DNA from: Oscheius onirici
Lineage: Eukaryota; Nematoda; Chromadorea; Rhabditida; Rhabditidae
Assembly: GCA_932521025.1 (NCBI GenBank)
Contig: OW051471.1
Location: 7,316,001 to 7,380,000 of the forward strand
Reading direction: 5' to 3'
Length of the DNA stretch: 64,000 nt
Part shown: piece by piece, positions 49,056-58,503 of the stretch
Layout: the number at the start of each line of letters is the position of its first letter
Position numbering within the stretch: the first letter of the stretch is position 1
The notes under the pieces: model-generated
Told to the model about the DNA's origin: nothing
Seen by the model: only the letters and a program-made list of their open reading frames with translations
Database searches by the model: none
Program-made: the position numbers and the translations under genes

Positions 49056-49507
49056 ATGTCATTGGCTGATCTAAAGGAACACCAGTCTGATTGTGAGCAT
49101 GATAGTTTGTTTATTGACTTTGATTTGTTGATAGGTCCATCTTTGTTATACCCAAACATCTTTTAGTCACCACAAAAACGGAAAACATTCCGATTGAAAC
49201 GTCATGCATTCAAGCGCCAGTCCAAACACTGGAGGATTCTCAGTACTCTAACAACTTTTTCCCAGTACTTGAGAGTGTGTTAGCAGTTGAACCATTACGA
49301 GTTCCTCAGACTCGTCGCCGTGTGACTGCCCCCTCGACTTCCGCCTATGCGTCTCTTCTACTCTTTTGTCCCATCGACCCATGTTACATTTTTATCAATC
49401 TGTTTGCTTTTTTGTCGGGTTGTGAGAGACCTGTTTTCCAGTATCTCGACGCCAATCTCTCAGGTCTTTTGAAAATGTTCAATTCTTCATTTTCCGGAAA
49501 TATGTAG
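49056..49507 (+). CDS. Predicted protein of unknown function
   Basis: Exon 1 (ATG at 49056) encodes MSLADLKEHQSDCEHDSLFI ending DFDLLI. A 31-32-bp intron (GTCCATC...TTTTAG) joins in phase to a long frame with TTKTENIPIETSCIQAPVQT, LEDSQYSNNFFPVLESVLAV and EPLRVPQTRRRVTAPSTSAY. The last part (about 49,350-49,507) contains a donor- and acceptor-like pair (GCGTCTCTT...TTTTCCAG) and may be intronic, so the C-terminus is unsure. The N-terminal half is acidic and the RRR segment is basic; a regulatory or nuclear protein is conceivable but unproven. Confidence 0.45.
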
Positions 49508-50212
49508 AATACGTGAGAATCGGCCTTCTCCATTTATTCGCATTCCACGTGCCGCCGGTTTTTCGGTTCCGTCGTCGGGCTGTAAGACAACGAGGGCTGG
49601 AATGCGTGGAATGCACCAGCCGCGCGCCAGGAATGCCCCGCCCCGGGTTGACCGCCACAGACGCCTAGCGGCTGGCTTTTCTTCTCGTTACGTGCACACC
49701 AAAACCATTTTTTTTACATTTTTCAAATTTTTTTATTCTTGAAAACTTTCCCAGAAAGCGAGACTCAATTTATCTCGAATTGTTTGTAGTAGCAGATCAA
49801 CGATTAAGAAAAAGAAGGTTTCCCGAAACTCAAGAAAACAACGGAACAAATGCGAAAAGTACACATAACCTTTTCTACTAGACCTGAACATTGCTGTCTT
49901 TTCATCCGATTTCGCTGTTTTACTTCGCTAGTGCTGGTAGCAATCACTTTTATATTGTTAATTCATAAAAGCCGTCCAAATAACTCATAGAGAATTGGAA
50001 ACCCTTTCTGCTTCCCTTCGACCTCTGTCAATAATACGCTCAGCCAAGACGATAAGCGTCTCTTTCGCGGCACTTTTCTCTTTTGTCCATAAAATCTGGC
50101 TCGAATCGAGAGATGCCCAATTGACTCTTTGCCATTTCAAACAAGATGGCAGGTGTTTGAGAGGTCTTTTCCGTCTTCAAAGAGAAACATTTTCAGTGTT
50201 GAACCTCCTCCG
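49508..50212. other. GC-rich then AT-rich region upstream of the VGLL4-like gene
   Basis: A GC-rich block spans about 49,540-49,680 with a CACGTG E-box near 49,547 and a CCCCGCCCCGGG stretch, unlike the surrounding DNA. It is followed by a poly-T-rich segment. It may be the promoter of the VGLL4-like gene, whose ATG lies 16 bp after a TTTCAG acceptor. No exons seen. Confidence 0.35.
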
Positions 50213-51233
50213 ATGAGCGAGCCCTCCATGCTAGCAGCCGGCCAACAATTTGTCACCTGTTGTCCTCCGTCGACTTCTTTTGGAACGAGACTGATCGGTG
50301 AGTAAGAGTATTTTGAACTATAAGGTATTTTGTTCTAAGAAAGAAAATCGTATGCCTTTTCATGAGTATCGAACGTCGTTTGCATCTACAGCATTCTAAA
50401 ATTGTGATTGAGAAAATGACAGGCAATCTCATCTGAAACGATGTGTGAGATTGAAGCACCTCCCATTCTCTCCCGAATATCTTACACACAACTATGAACT
50501 GGGATAAATATTGTGCTCAAACTGGTCAACTCAGTCTCTTAACCTTTCATTGAGTTATTTGCAGATTTCAACCCTCTCCTACTCAACTTTGCCCAACCAG
50601 TCTTACCTCCTCCACCTCCATACACTCCGAGACACAGTCATCCAACACAAAATGACCTCTTGCGTATGCACAATACTCCAATGGTTAGTCATTCAAACGG
50701 GGTGGAAAACAAGAGTTACTACAGATTGTTGAACCAGAAAATGAAGTGGATGTGGTTGGAGAGGGGCAAGACGAAACTATCGAGGAGGAGAAGAACGACG
50801 AACCATTGGATCTGACCACGAAGAGGAGTCCGCTTTGTTCACCCGTTCCTCGAGCATCTGTAATTACGGCCACGGGTCGAAGCATCGTTCGAAGTGCGTC
50901 AACAGCAAGCTCGGTCAACGACGACGTTCAGGAGCATTTCAAGAGATCTCTCAGTGGAAAATGGCCGAGGAGAGCAAAGACTGAAGATGAGAAGGTGGGA
51001 TTTCTTTTTCCCGCTTCTAATTCTCAGTATTTCAGAGTCGAGCGTCTCCAATGCGACGACACACTTCTTTCAACAGCCACGTCTCAGTTCCTTTGGTTAG
51101 CCGAGTCAAGCAGAGCAACTATTCGGACATTGACGAACATTTTCGTCGAGCTCTTGGAGGCAATTTCAACCAACTGATGAAGGAGAAGAAAGAGGAAGAA
51201 ATCGTCAGTGTACATAGAGAAAATTTAATTTGA
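50213..51233 (+). CDS. VGLL4/Tgi-type TDU-motif transcription cofactor
   Basis: Tondu-motif proteins bind TEAD/Scalloped and compete with the YAP/Yorkie co-activator in the Hippo pathway. Four or five exons encode about 235 residues. Exon 1 is MSEPSMLAAGQQFVTCCPPS, and exon 2 is Pro-rich with the WW-binding PPPY in LPPPPPYTPRH. Next is an acidic stretch with EPLDLTTK, a PxDLT CtBP-type motif. The box PRASVITATGRS resembles the conserved RPSVITC box of VGLL4. The first TDU motif is VQEHFKRSLSGKWP at about 50,930, and the second, IDEHFRRALGGNF at about 51,140, is followed by a Lys/Glu-rich tail. Two spaced TDUs are the VGLL4/Tgi signature; the PPxY resembles insect Tgi. The start follows a trans-splice-like acceptor. 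Confidence 0.85.
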
Positions 51234-51321
51234 CTCGATTTCTGCTGAACAAAACTGACATTCGATTACATTTACCGGTGACCAAAATGACCTGTGACAT
51301 ATTTTACAAAGTACATAAACA

Positions 51322-52700
51322 TTATCTCCAGCTCATTTCAAGCATTTGGAAGTAGATCGTGGGATCGGAGGCATTTGTGACGACTTCAACTTTTGTTGAG
51401 CACTTTTTGACGCCAAGTAATCTGAAGAAATGAGTGCGTAGTTCCGGATACGAGAGAATTACGGTTGTCCAAAAGACTAATGGAATTCTGTGAATAACCT
51501 TGAAATAAACAATGGAAGACAACTCACAGGGTCATCACAATATCGAAAAGTCCTGCTCCAATCTGCCGAAAACTCTCTTCCTTGTTGTAAACGTTCACAA
51601 AAATGACAATAACAACAAGAAAAACGCAGACGATTGTGGCGAGTATGAGATTCAGGGTTGTCTGAACGTATTATTTTTTCTATTCTTGTAGAAACGAGAG
51701 ACCTCTGTGTATAGTGGTAAACGCTTAAAATTTTCAAAGCACCGCAGATTAGACCCCACTCGGAGGTCTGTTTTGATGAATGTTCTGAATATGCGCTGGG
51801 TTATTTCTCCCAATAGTTCGAGCCTATAGATCAATTTAAAAATAAACGGAACACCTGCTCAAGCGTGTGAGACGTGGTTTTCTTGAAGCAGAATGAGACT
51901 AACCTTCATGAGTCGGAAGTTTTCATGAAGTTGGAACCGCATACTGAGGGAATAACGAGCCCGTTCTGTAGTAAACCGTTTCTTGGCTTTATCATTGAGC
52001 TTGTAAATAGCTACTAATGACTAAAACGGTTTTGTAATTACAATCCCTTATGTTATTACTGGAAGAGCTGTTGTTTCCGCAGCCACCATAAAAAACAAAA
52101 CTTGTGGATAGTTTACAATGTCGAAGAAGAGAAACAGTGAAAGTGAAAAGCTAATAATGTTGACCATTAATATTAGAAGGACTGATATGTGCAGGTATTT
52201 CGATTTTTCGTAACTCTGAAAACAAATATACTTTCTGAGAAACAGTTGAACCTCAATGATCAAAGAAGCAAAGAGTCTTTCGACAAAAGCTGCCAGTTGA
52301 GTAAAGAGTAACGAAGAGTGATACCAGGTTCGGATAATCGTAGTGACCATGTAAATCTTCTCCTGTCCTGAAATAACATTTTTCACGGGAAATAATAGTC
52401 ATCGTACCATCTTCAATGTAGTCTCTTTCGCAAAGTATCATGATAGTTCGAATAGGAGCGTAGACGTAAGAAGAGCCAACGGCCGAACAAACAATTAATT
52501 GAAGATTAATGTGAACAATGTTTTTGGCGTAGGCGAGAAATATGTAGTATCCGGGGATGATCAAATGGAATATGAGGAAGAAAATCTCGATCTGAAGAAT
52601 GTTGAAAAATAGAATAGCAGCTTACTCCGAGACAAATGTTGGCTGCAACAGAAATCTCCACTCCACTACTGTTACCACTCAACGGATTAAAGTAGTGCAT
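51322..52700 (-). CDS. Sre-family serpentine chemoreceptor (7TM GPCR), copy 2
   Basis: Chemoreceptor of the Sre class on the minus strand. The ATG at 52700 lies 10 bp after TTTTCAG on that strand, consistent with trans-splicing. The N-terminus is MHYFNPLSGNSSGVEISVAA. TM segments include FFLIFHLIIPGYYIFLAYAK and then IVHINLQLIVCSAVGSSYVY. The family motif FVERLFASLIIE followed by SYEKSKYLHISV equals the ERxxA...YE signature. The loop YSLSMRFQLHENFRLMK matches RRFQLAENLRVF of the other Sre gene. The C-terminus ends YFQMLEMSWR. About eight exons have introns of 40-60 bp. The two Sre genes are clearly diverged, so they are not a recent local duplicate. Confidence 0.8.
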
Positions 52701-53298
52701 CTTCTGTATGCTGAAAAGGTGGATCTGACGAGGAAAACGAGAGAAAACAGGTGAATTCCGTTTAAAGAGTTCAAAGAGTTCAGACGACATAACTCCGTTC
52801 TTGGTAATTAGTTTCAATTTCCGTGTGAAAAAGTTCAACAAAGCTAACGGATACAATGCTGTACGTTCGAGCAAACCTTTCCTTGAGAAGTGTAGAAGTC
52901 ATGATAAGTAAAACTCAAGCAACAAACCATTCTCTTCAGAAATATATTTTTGTCTCGAAGAAAATGTTCTTCGGAGTCCTTCGATGTACTTCAATCCGGA
53001 ATCGTTTTGGTGCGTCAATACAAAGTCATACTTTTAAAGAGGTGCTTGTGAGAGAGCAAAACACACGGACCACCCTCCCAGCATCTCATCGGTACAGAAA
53101 CCGTTTTTCATCAACCACAGGCAGTGCTGCAAGTTTCACTCCCGGTTTTTTTCTGTCCCTCTTTTAGCGGCAACTATGCTGCTGATGCCTTCTACGCAAC
53201 ACTCTTCGGTAAAAAGTTTCAGTTTTTTGCGCGCGGAGAGAACGCACGGGTCCACCCTTCCCCCAACCACCTCGGGACTGTGCTGGCAGTTGGGCAGA
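52701..53298. other. Spacer between Sre copy 2 and the BED gene
   Basis: Contains frames with residues such as NYAADAFYATLF near 53,172 that vaguely echo the start of the BED gene (IDAFSASYY). They could be an upstream alternative exon but lack a firm splice link. Confidence 0.35.
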
Positions 53299-54779
53299 AT
53301 GGCCACTTCCTATCCGATTGATGCCTTCTCTGCCTCTTACTACGAACACTGCAAGGTATACAGTAGTGGCTATGGCATGAAGAACTGCTTCCCCGACTAT
53401 GAGTCTAATGCCTTGAGTGTCATTCAGCCTAATCCATATCAGATTCCCATGGTTGGTTCTTCTCGACTTTTCTGTAGCAAGTACGATTCAGGACACGTTT
53501 CTAGCCTCTCCCACAACCTATACTTCAGCTTCTAGTTTCCAATTAGACAATTACATCCCTCAACTCTACGGGTACAATACGCCACTGCCGGCACTTCACC
53601 AACCTATTCCGATGTATCGCAACATTTCCGAAGAGGTGGGTTACCGCAAATGAGTTATGTGAAAACAAAACACCTGCTGTAGACAGCTGAAATTTGTGTG
53701 CAGAAAGCTCAATTAATTTCGTGCGAGATTCAAGAGTCTCTGGTAACGAAAAACGTCTCTTTCAAACAAGTTCAACAAGGGAACAAAGTTATTAACTTCA
53801 AAGTCAAAATATTCCGTGTAAAATTGTCTAGTGAAAGTCCTCCAATGTGAAAAGCTTATCTCTCCGCGACTCTTTGTCTTTGACCTGAAATAGTTAAGGC
53901 CGTTTGAACAGGCGTTCGCAGCTGCCAAGGCCATTCTGGTCCCCGAACGGTTACTGTAAAGCTATGTAATGTTTCGTTGGAGGTCACTATGGTATACCTG
54001 AACCGCTCCTTCGCTCCCACCCATCGCGCGTCTTGACCAGATAAGCGGAAGCAGTCCAAAACGGGGAAGCAAAAACTCTAAATGGAAACACAAAGTTGAT
54101 CTTTTAGCTGCGAGTAGATCCACACTTGGCCTCTCGGAACACTTTGGCTGCTCCTCCTGTCGTGAAAAAAGAACCGCCGAATTTAAAAGGAAACAAACGA
54201 GGACGACCGACAAAGAATCCGGTGTGGGGACTGTTCAACAGAATCAGTGACAAGTCTGTCCTGTGCCATATCTGCCGCCGAGTAGTCAAGTCGGCTTGTG
54301 CCACCAATATGAGCAAACACATGGAGAGACATCATCCGGAATTCATGGGAGTTCCACGGGAAGACGGCTTCATACCTGTCAAAGAGTGAGTACTATCCGC
54401 TTGAATGAGATGATTTGCGGAATTTAGAGAAGTGCCAGATGAGGCAGTGTGGGAAGGACCTAGAAGACATCGGAGAACAAAGCATCCAGTGAGTTGACTA
54501 AACATTCTTCGAACAGTCCATTTTCAGGTGTGGCAACTGTTTATGCGTGATTCTGCCGGTATCGCCCGCTGTCTCATCTGCAACTCCATAGTCCGTTCTC
54601 CCTGTAGCAGTAACTTCATGGGTCATCTCAACCGTCACCATCCCGACCATCATGGTGAAGTCTATAATCGATGGGTAGCGAATCGACTGAAGAAGGCCGG
54701 CATCAGCATGGCTCGATTCCGCAATGAACGGATAGAATCCGAACCGGAAAACTCTCCGCCGGCTCTAATTGAGCTGTAG
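53299..54779 (+). CDS. AT-hook plus double BED zinc-finger protein
   Basis: Probable DNA-binding protein. The ATG at 53299 gives MATSYPIDAFSASYYEHCKV and a Tyr/Pro/Ser-rich N-terminal region over two exons, ending YRNISEE. The next exon, from about 54,110, has no ATG and joins in phase, so I treat both parts as one gene. It contains an AT-hook-like KGNKRGRPTK immediately before BED finger 1. That finger has NPVWGLFNRI, CHICRRVVKSACATNMSKHM and ERHHPEF. BED finger 2 has VWQLFMRDSAGIARCLIC, SPCSSNFMGHLNRHHPDH. Both fingers keep the Trp/Phe and C-x2-C...H-x-H residues. BED domains usually derive from hAT-type transposases; no transposase core follows here. Confidence 0.75.
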
Positions 54780-54888
54780 TCAGATTGCTTAGTTTTAGAA
54801 CTTTTCTACCTCTTTTCTAGTTCTACCTCCACCTTTTCATGTTCTACCTCCTTTCTTTTTAATTTATTGCTGTACAAAATAAACCCGA

Positions 54889-57676
54889 TCAAGAGTACAA
54901 TAAAGGACTGTCGCTTCTTGCCAAAATCCACTTGTAGAATCCCATCAGATTGATTCCGACTGAGGTCAATAAGAAGAGAATGATGAACAGAATGAGGAAG
55001 AGACGCTCAGCTTGTCCGGCAAGCCAATCCCATTCAAGTTGGGCTAGTCCCCTTGAGACGGCCGGAGTTGTCGGTGCAGGCAGAACACCTGCAAATACGT
55101 CATGTTCTCCCCTTTTTTATTCTCACCATTCGGCATAATTTCTTTGAAACTCTCACAAGTTCCGACTTTGGGCAGATTCTGAATTGTTTTCCGATGTTTT
55201 CTCTTCTCGAATAGGCCTACAATCTGCGGAACGACTATGCTCGGAGCCCCGATGAAAAACTTGGCATCTTGATGGCTATCATCCGACTGCTGACAGAATC
55301 TGTTCGAATCTGTAAGAGTGACACGTCAAGACGAGCATTACAGTGAAAATGACAATGACACAGTTTGGTGGAGAGAACGGGTTTGGCAAAAGACCGTTTC
55401 GTAGTTCCGTAAAATGAAGCTCATATTGGATGAAAGGGTTCAGACCAAAAAATGAGCGGGGCGACGGGTGTAAGAACTAAAAGAACGAAGAGAAAGTGCA
55501 ACGGTCGAAGTACAGTTTGCGCAAGGACGATACGAAGATCGGCAAACGAAAAAGTGCAGAGTGTTTCTCTGGTCAGATGGAATTGAACAGACTGTGTTGA
55601 GATAGCTATTGTTCTCTCATTGCGAAATTTTTCTATGGAAAAGAACAATGAATAGAAGAAAACTCATAAAGGGGTTCCCCAGAAAGAAACTCTCAAACTC
55701 CAAACATTGACACCGGATCGGAACTCGATATATGCGTGGAAAGACGTCTAACTATGCTATCGAGTTTTCCCTTGAAAGACAAGATCCGTCGACCAGATTT
55801 CCAGTCTTGATCTTTTTCTCTCTACTTACCGTCACTGAAGGTCTCTTCTTCGAACATCACTGACTTCGACTTCCTCAGAGGATGCGAGTGAGGTTCTGCC
55901 TCCAGCCAAGCCGAGGTCGATATTTTGTGAAGTTTGTCCGTGCTGAAGGAGAACTGAACTTTCCGTTTTTCTTTGTTATAAAAGCGAAAACCTTTTTCAG
56001 TTTTTGTTCTTTCGCAATATCCATAAACTTGTTCCACATACTCTTCTTCCTCAGACCGTTGTCCGCTATCGCCTTACGCAGTTTTTCCTGCTTTAACGAA
56101 AGAAAAGTTGGAACGCCTAGTTAATCCCTCACCCTGGCCTCTTCCACATAGGCCTGTTTCATTAGGAGCGGCTGCTCCAATCGCACAACTTTGTTGATAG
56201 CCCTTGCCCATTTCATCGTTCTCGTCGAAGGTCGCTTACCAATTATACCTGACAACGAAGGTATTTTTTTCGAGAACTTTGTTCTTACCCTGTTTCTGAA
56301 TGTATATGACCAGTGAGGCTGCCAATGTGCCGAAGGTAATTAGGAGTATCATCGAGCTGTAGAACCAGCCTAAGGAAATTCTTCTAGTGGGAAACGAATC
56401 TAACCTATCAAGGGGATGAAGGACGAAGTTGAGGGCATCTTGTCGCTCACCATAAACACCAGAATACTCATACTTAGAAGTGTAGTGATTCCGAGGGAAA
56501 TCTTCTCGTTCCGGAGATCGTTCATGGTCGGAGAGCTGAAGATCATCTAACTAACATAAAAATAGTGATACCTGAAGAAGCCGACGATTGAAATGAAAGT
56601 GATGATGGAGGTCGGCGTAACAAGATTTATCAAATAATAAAGTGGTTTTCTTTGAACAGTCAGGTGTAGTTCCAAGATGGTGTAGTTGTTCGGACAACAG
56701 TCGAACTTCTTGACTATTCTCTCAACTGAACATTTCTTAAAACTTTACAAGAAAACAGATACCACTGGTAGACAAGACTGTCCAGGCCTCGTTGTCAATA
56801 CAGTTGCTGGTTCCCACCTTGTTTGACAAGGGGTAATAGTCAATCAGAGTGTTGTCGTAAGTCCAACTTCCGAATGTCAATTTACATCTCTTAATAATTA
56901 TTTCTTTGAACAAAACAATGTACCTGTAAGTCAAAAGGGAAGAATCGAAGGTCGAGCATACAACTCTGTTTATAAATGGTCGGATAAAGAAGCTCGACCA
57001 GAGCTCCGTTATTTTTCCCATGGGTAGTCAATTTGACACTCAAAAGGCGGCGTGTACTGGCCTCGTCCATTACGAGTCTAAAACAATTTCTTGTCTTCAA
57101 ATGATGAGAAACAGACGAATTATATAACGTAGTATCAGGCCGAAATATCTGGTCATAGGGCAGCATGATTTGAGTAATATTGTGGAATTCATCAGGATCC
57201 CAGCCAAGAAGATGGTCGACCCATCGCTAAAACCATATAAATCAATTTTGATAGCAAATACCTCCGCCATCCAAGCATTCATCAATAGATATTGTTGGGG
57301 TTCGTTCTGAACAGAAAAAGACTGATAACTAATAGTTTATGACTAACAATCTGGATGATCTGATACAGCTCTAAGGAGAAACTAACATTTAAGGCGGAAT
57401 CGCTTTTTCTTTTGGGAATGTACCCTTTGTTATAGCTGAAAAACGTGTAGGAATATAAAGGGGAAAGCTTACTTTTCGAGAATTTTCTCAGCTATCAAAT
57501 AGTGTTCGGGCTGAGTGAATCCAGGCGGCTCATTGAGATTGTGAGTTGTGAAGCGAGTCGTCTCTTCGACAATTTCTATAATTTAACATGGAAACACATC
57601 TAAATGGCTCACCCCCTAATCCGTTTTTATGCAGAGATGCTAGAACTGAGAGTTGGTAAAGAAGGAACGTCAGCAT
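54889..57676 (-). CDS. Nicotinic-type Cys-loop ligand-gated ion channel, alpha-like (DEG-3 group)
   Basis: Pentameric cation-channel subunit. A signal peptide (MLTFLLYQLSVLASLHKNG) precedes the extracellular domain. That domain contains NEPQQYLLMNAWMAERWVDH, WDPDEFHNI and IFRPDTTLYNS, and the Cys-loop CMLDLRFFPFDLQRC with exactly 13 residues between cysteines. It also has the vicinal pair FDCCPNNYTIL that defines alpha subunits. TM1 is PLYYLINLVTPTSIITF, TM2 is EKISLGITTLLSMSILVFMV, and TM3 is WFYSSMILLITFGTLAASLV. A long basic intracellular loop follows, and TM4 is AERLFLILFIILFLLTSVGI. More than a dozen exons. Position and style fit the nematode DEG-3 group (ACR-23, DES-2), but the subtype is inference. 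All key residues are present. Confidence 0.85.
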
Positions 57677-57966
57677 GTTCAGAGAACTGCTACCCGAAAA
57701 AATTAACCTTTGGTGCAAAGAAGAGAGGGAGGAGTAAATTATGACTTTGTGGCAATTTTCCCGGCAGTCAGCTTAGCTAATTACTTTCCCAGGGGAAAGG
57801 GAAAACATTCAAAACTTGACTCGAAATGACCAGTGTAAAGCTAGAAATTGGTTCGATGTGTCTGATGAAAAACGCCTGTTGGAAGAGAGACTCCTATGAA
57901 AACAATTATTCCATTGGAAATTACTCGATCGACTAGTGTTTAACGAACTCATTACTCTCAATTACA

Positions 57967-58422
57967 ATGTCATTCGCTACGATCGGACTAGACGATGTCG
58001 CGGAGGATTTTGTCTGGCTCAAACGGAGAGAAACAAAGGTCAGAACAAAGTTCTGCGAAGTGGCAGAAAATGAACTAGATCGAAGAAATTAGTGTCAGAA
58101 AAGTAGTCACTTTCGAGTGGGAGCCGGGTTGCGACAGGAAATGAAAATGTTGACGACTTTGGAGTCACAATTGAAAAACGACCAAATGAGTATAAATGAC
58201 TGGACGTATTTTGACATAGGAAATGCATATGGCCTATTACGATTAGGCCATTTTCATAGACGTGGAAAAGAGTACAGCACCGCGTTTATTCGTTTTACTC
58301 GACATCAAATTCGTGAAAGAGTGAGAACAACATGTAATCAACGTGTAAATGACCCGATATGCGAGAGAACCGAGATAGAGACACTGGAAGGGAGGAAACG
58401 GGGTTCAAGAATACACCGGTAG
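57967..58422 (+). CDS. Two-exon novel protein
   Basis: Exon 1 encodes MSFATIGLDDVAEDFVWLKR and RETK, then a roughly 60-bp GT-AG intron. Exon 2 begins KSSHFRVGAGLRQEMKMLTT and continues LESQLKNDQMSINDWTYFDI, with a basic tail. The phase is kept and the sequence looks like a helical, charged, soluble protein of about 130 residues. I do not recognise a family. It converges on the exportin-4 gene with 80 bp between stops. The last 40 residues are strongly Arg/Glu-rich and may be less reliable. Confidence 0.5.
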
Positions 58423-58503
58423 CTGAGAGAGGGAACAATTGTACCGAAATAAATTACTACGAAAAAGGGAAAAAATTAATAGTCGGAGAATACCTTTTTC
58501 GGT

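Noticed and set aside
58225-58246. Perfect short inverted repeat TGGCCTA/TAGGCCA
   Set aside because: Seven-base arms inside an open reading frame are too short to claim a regulatory structure.
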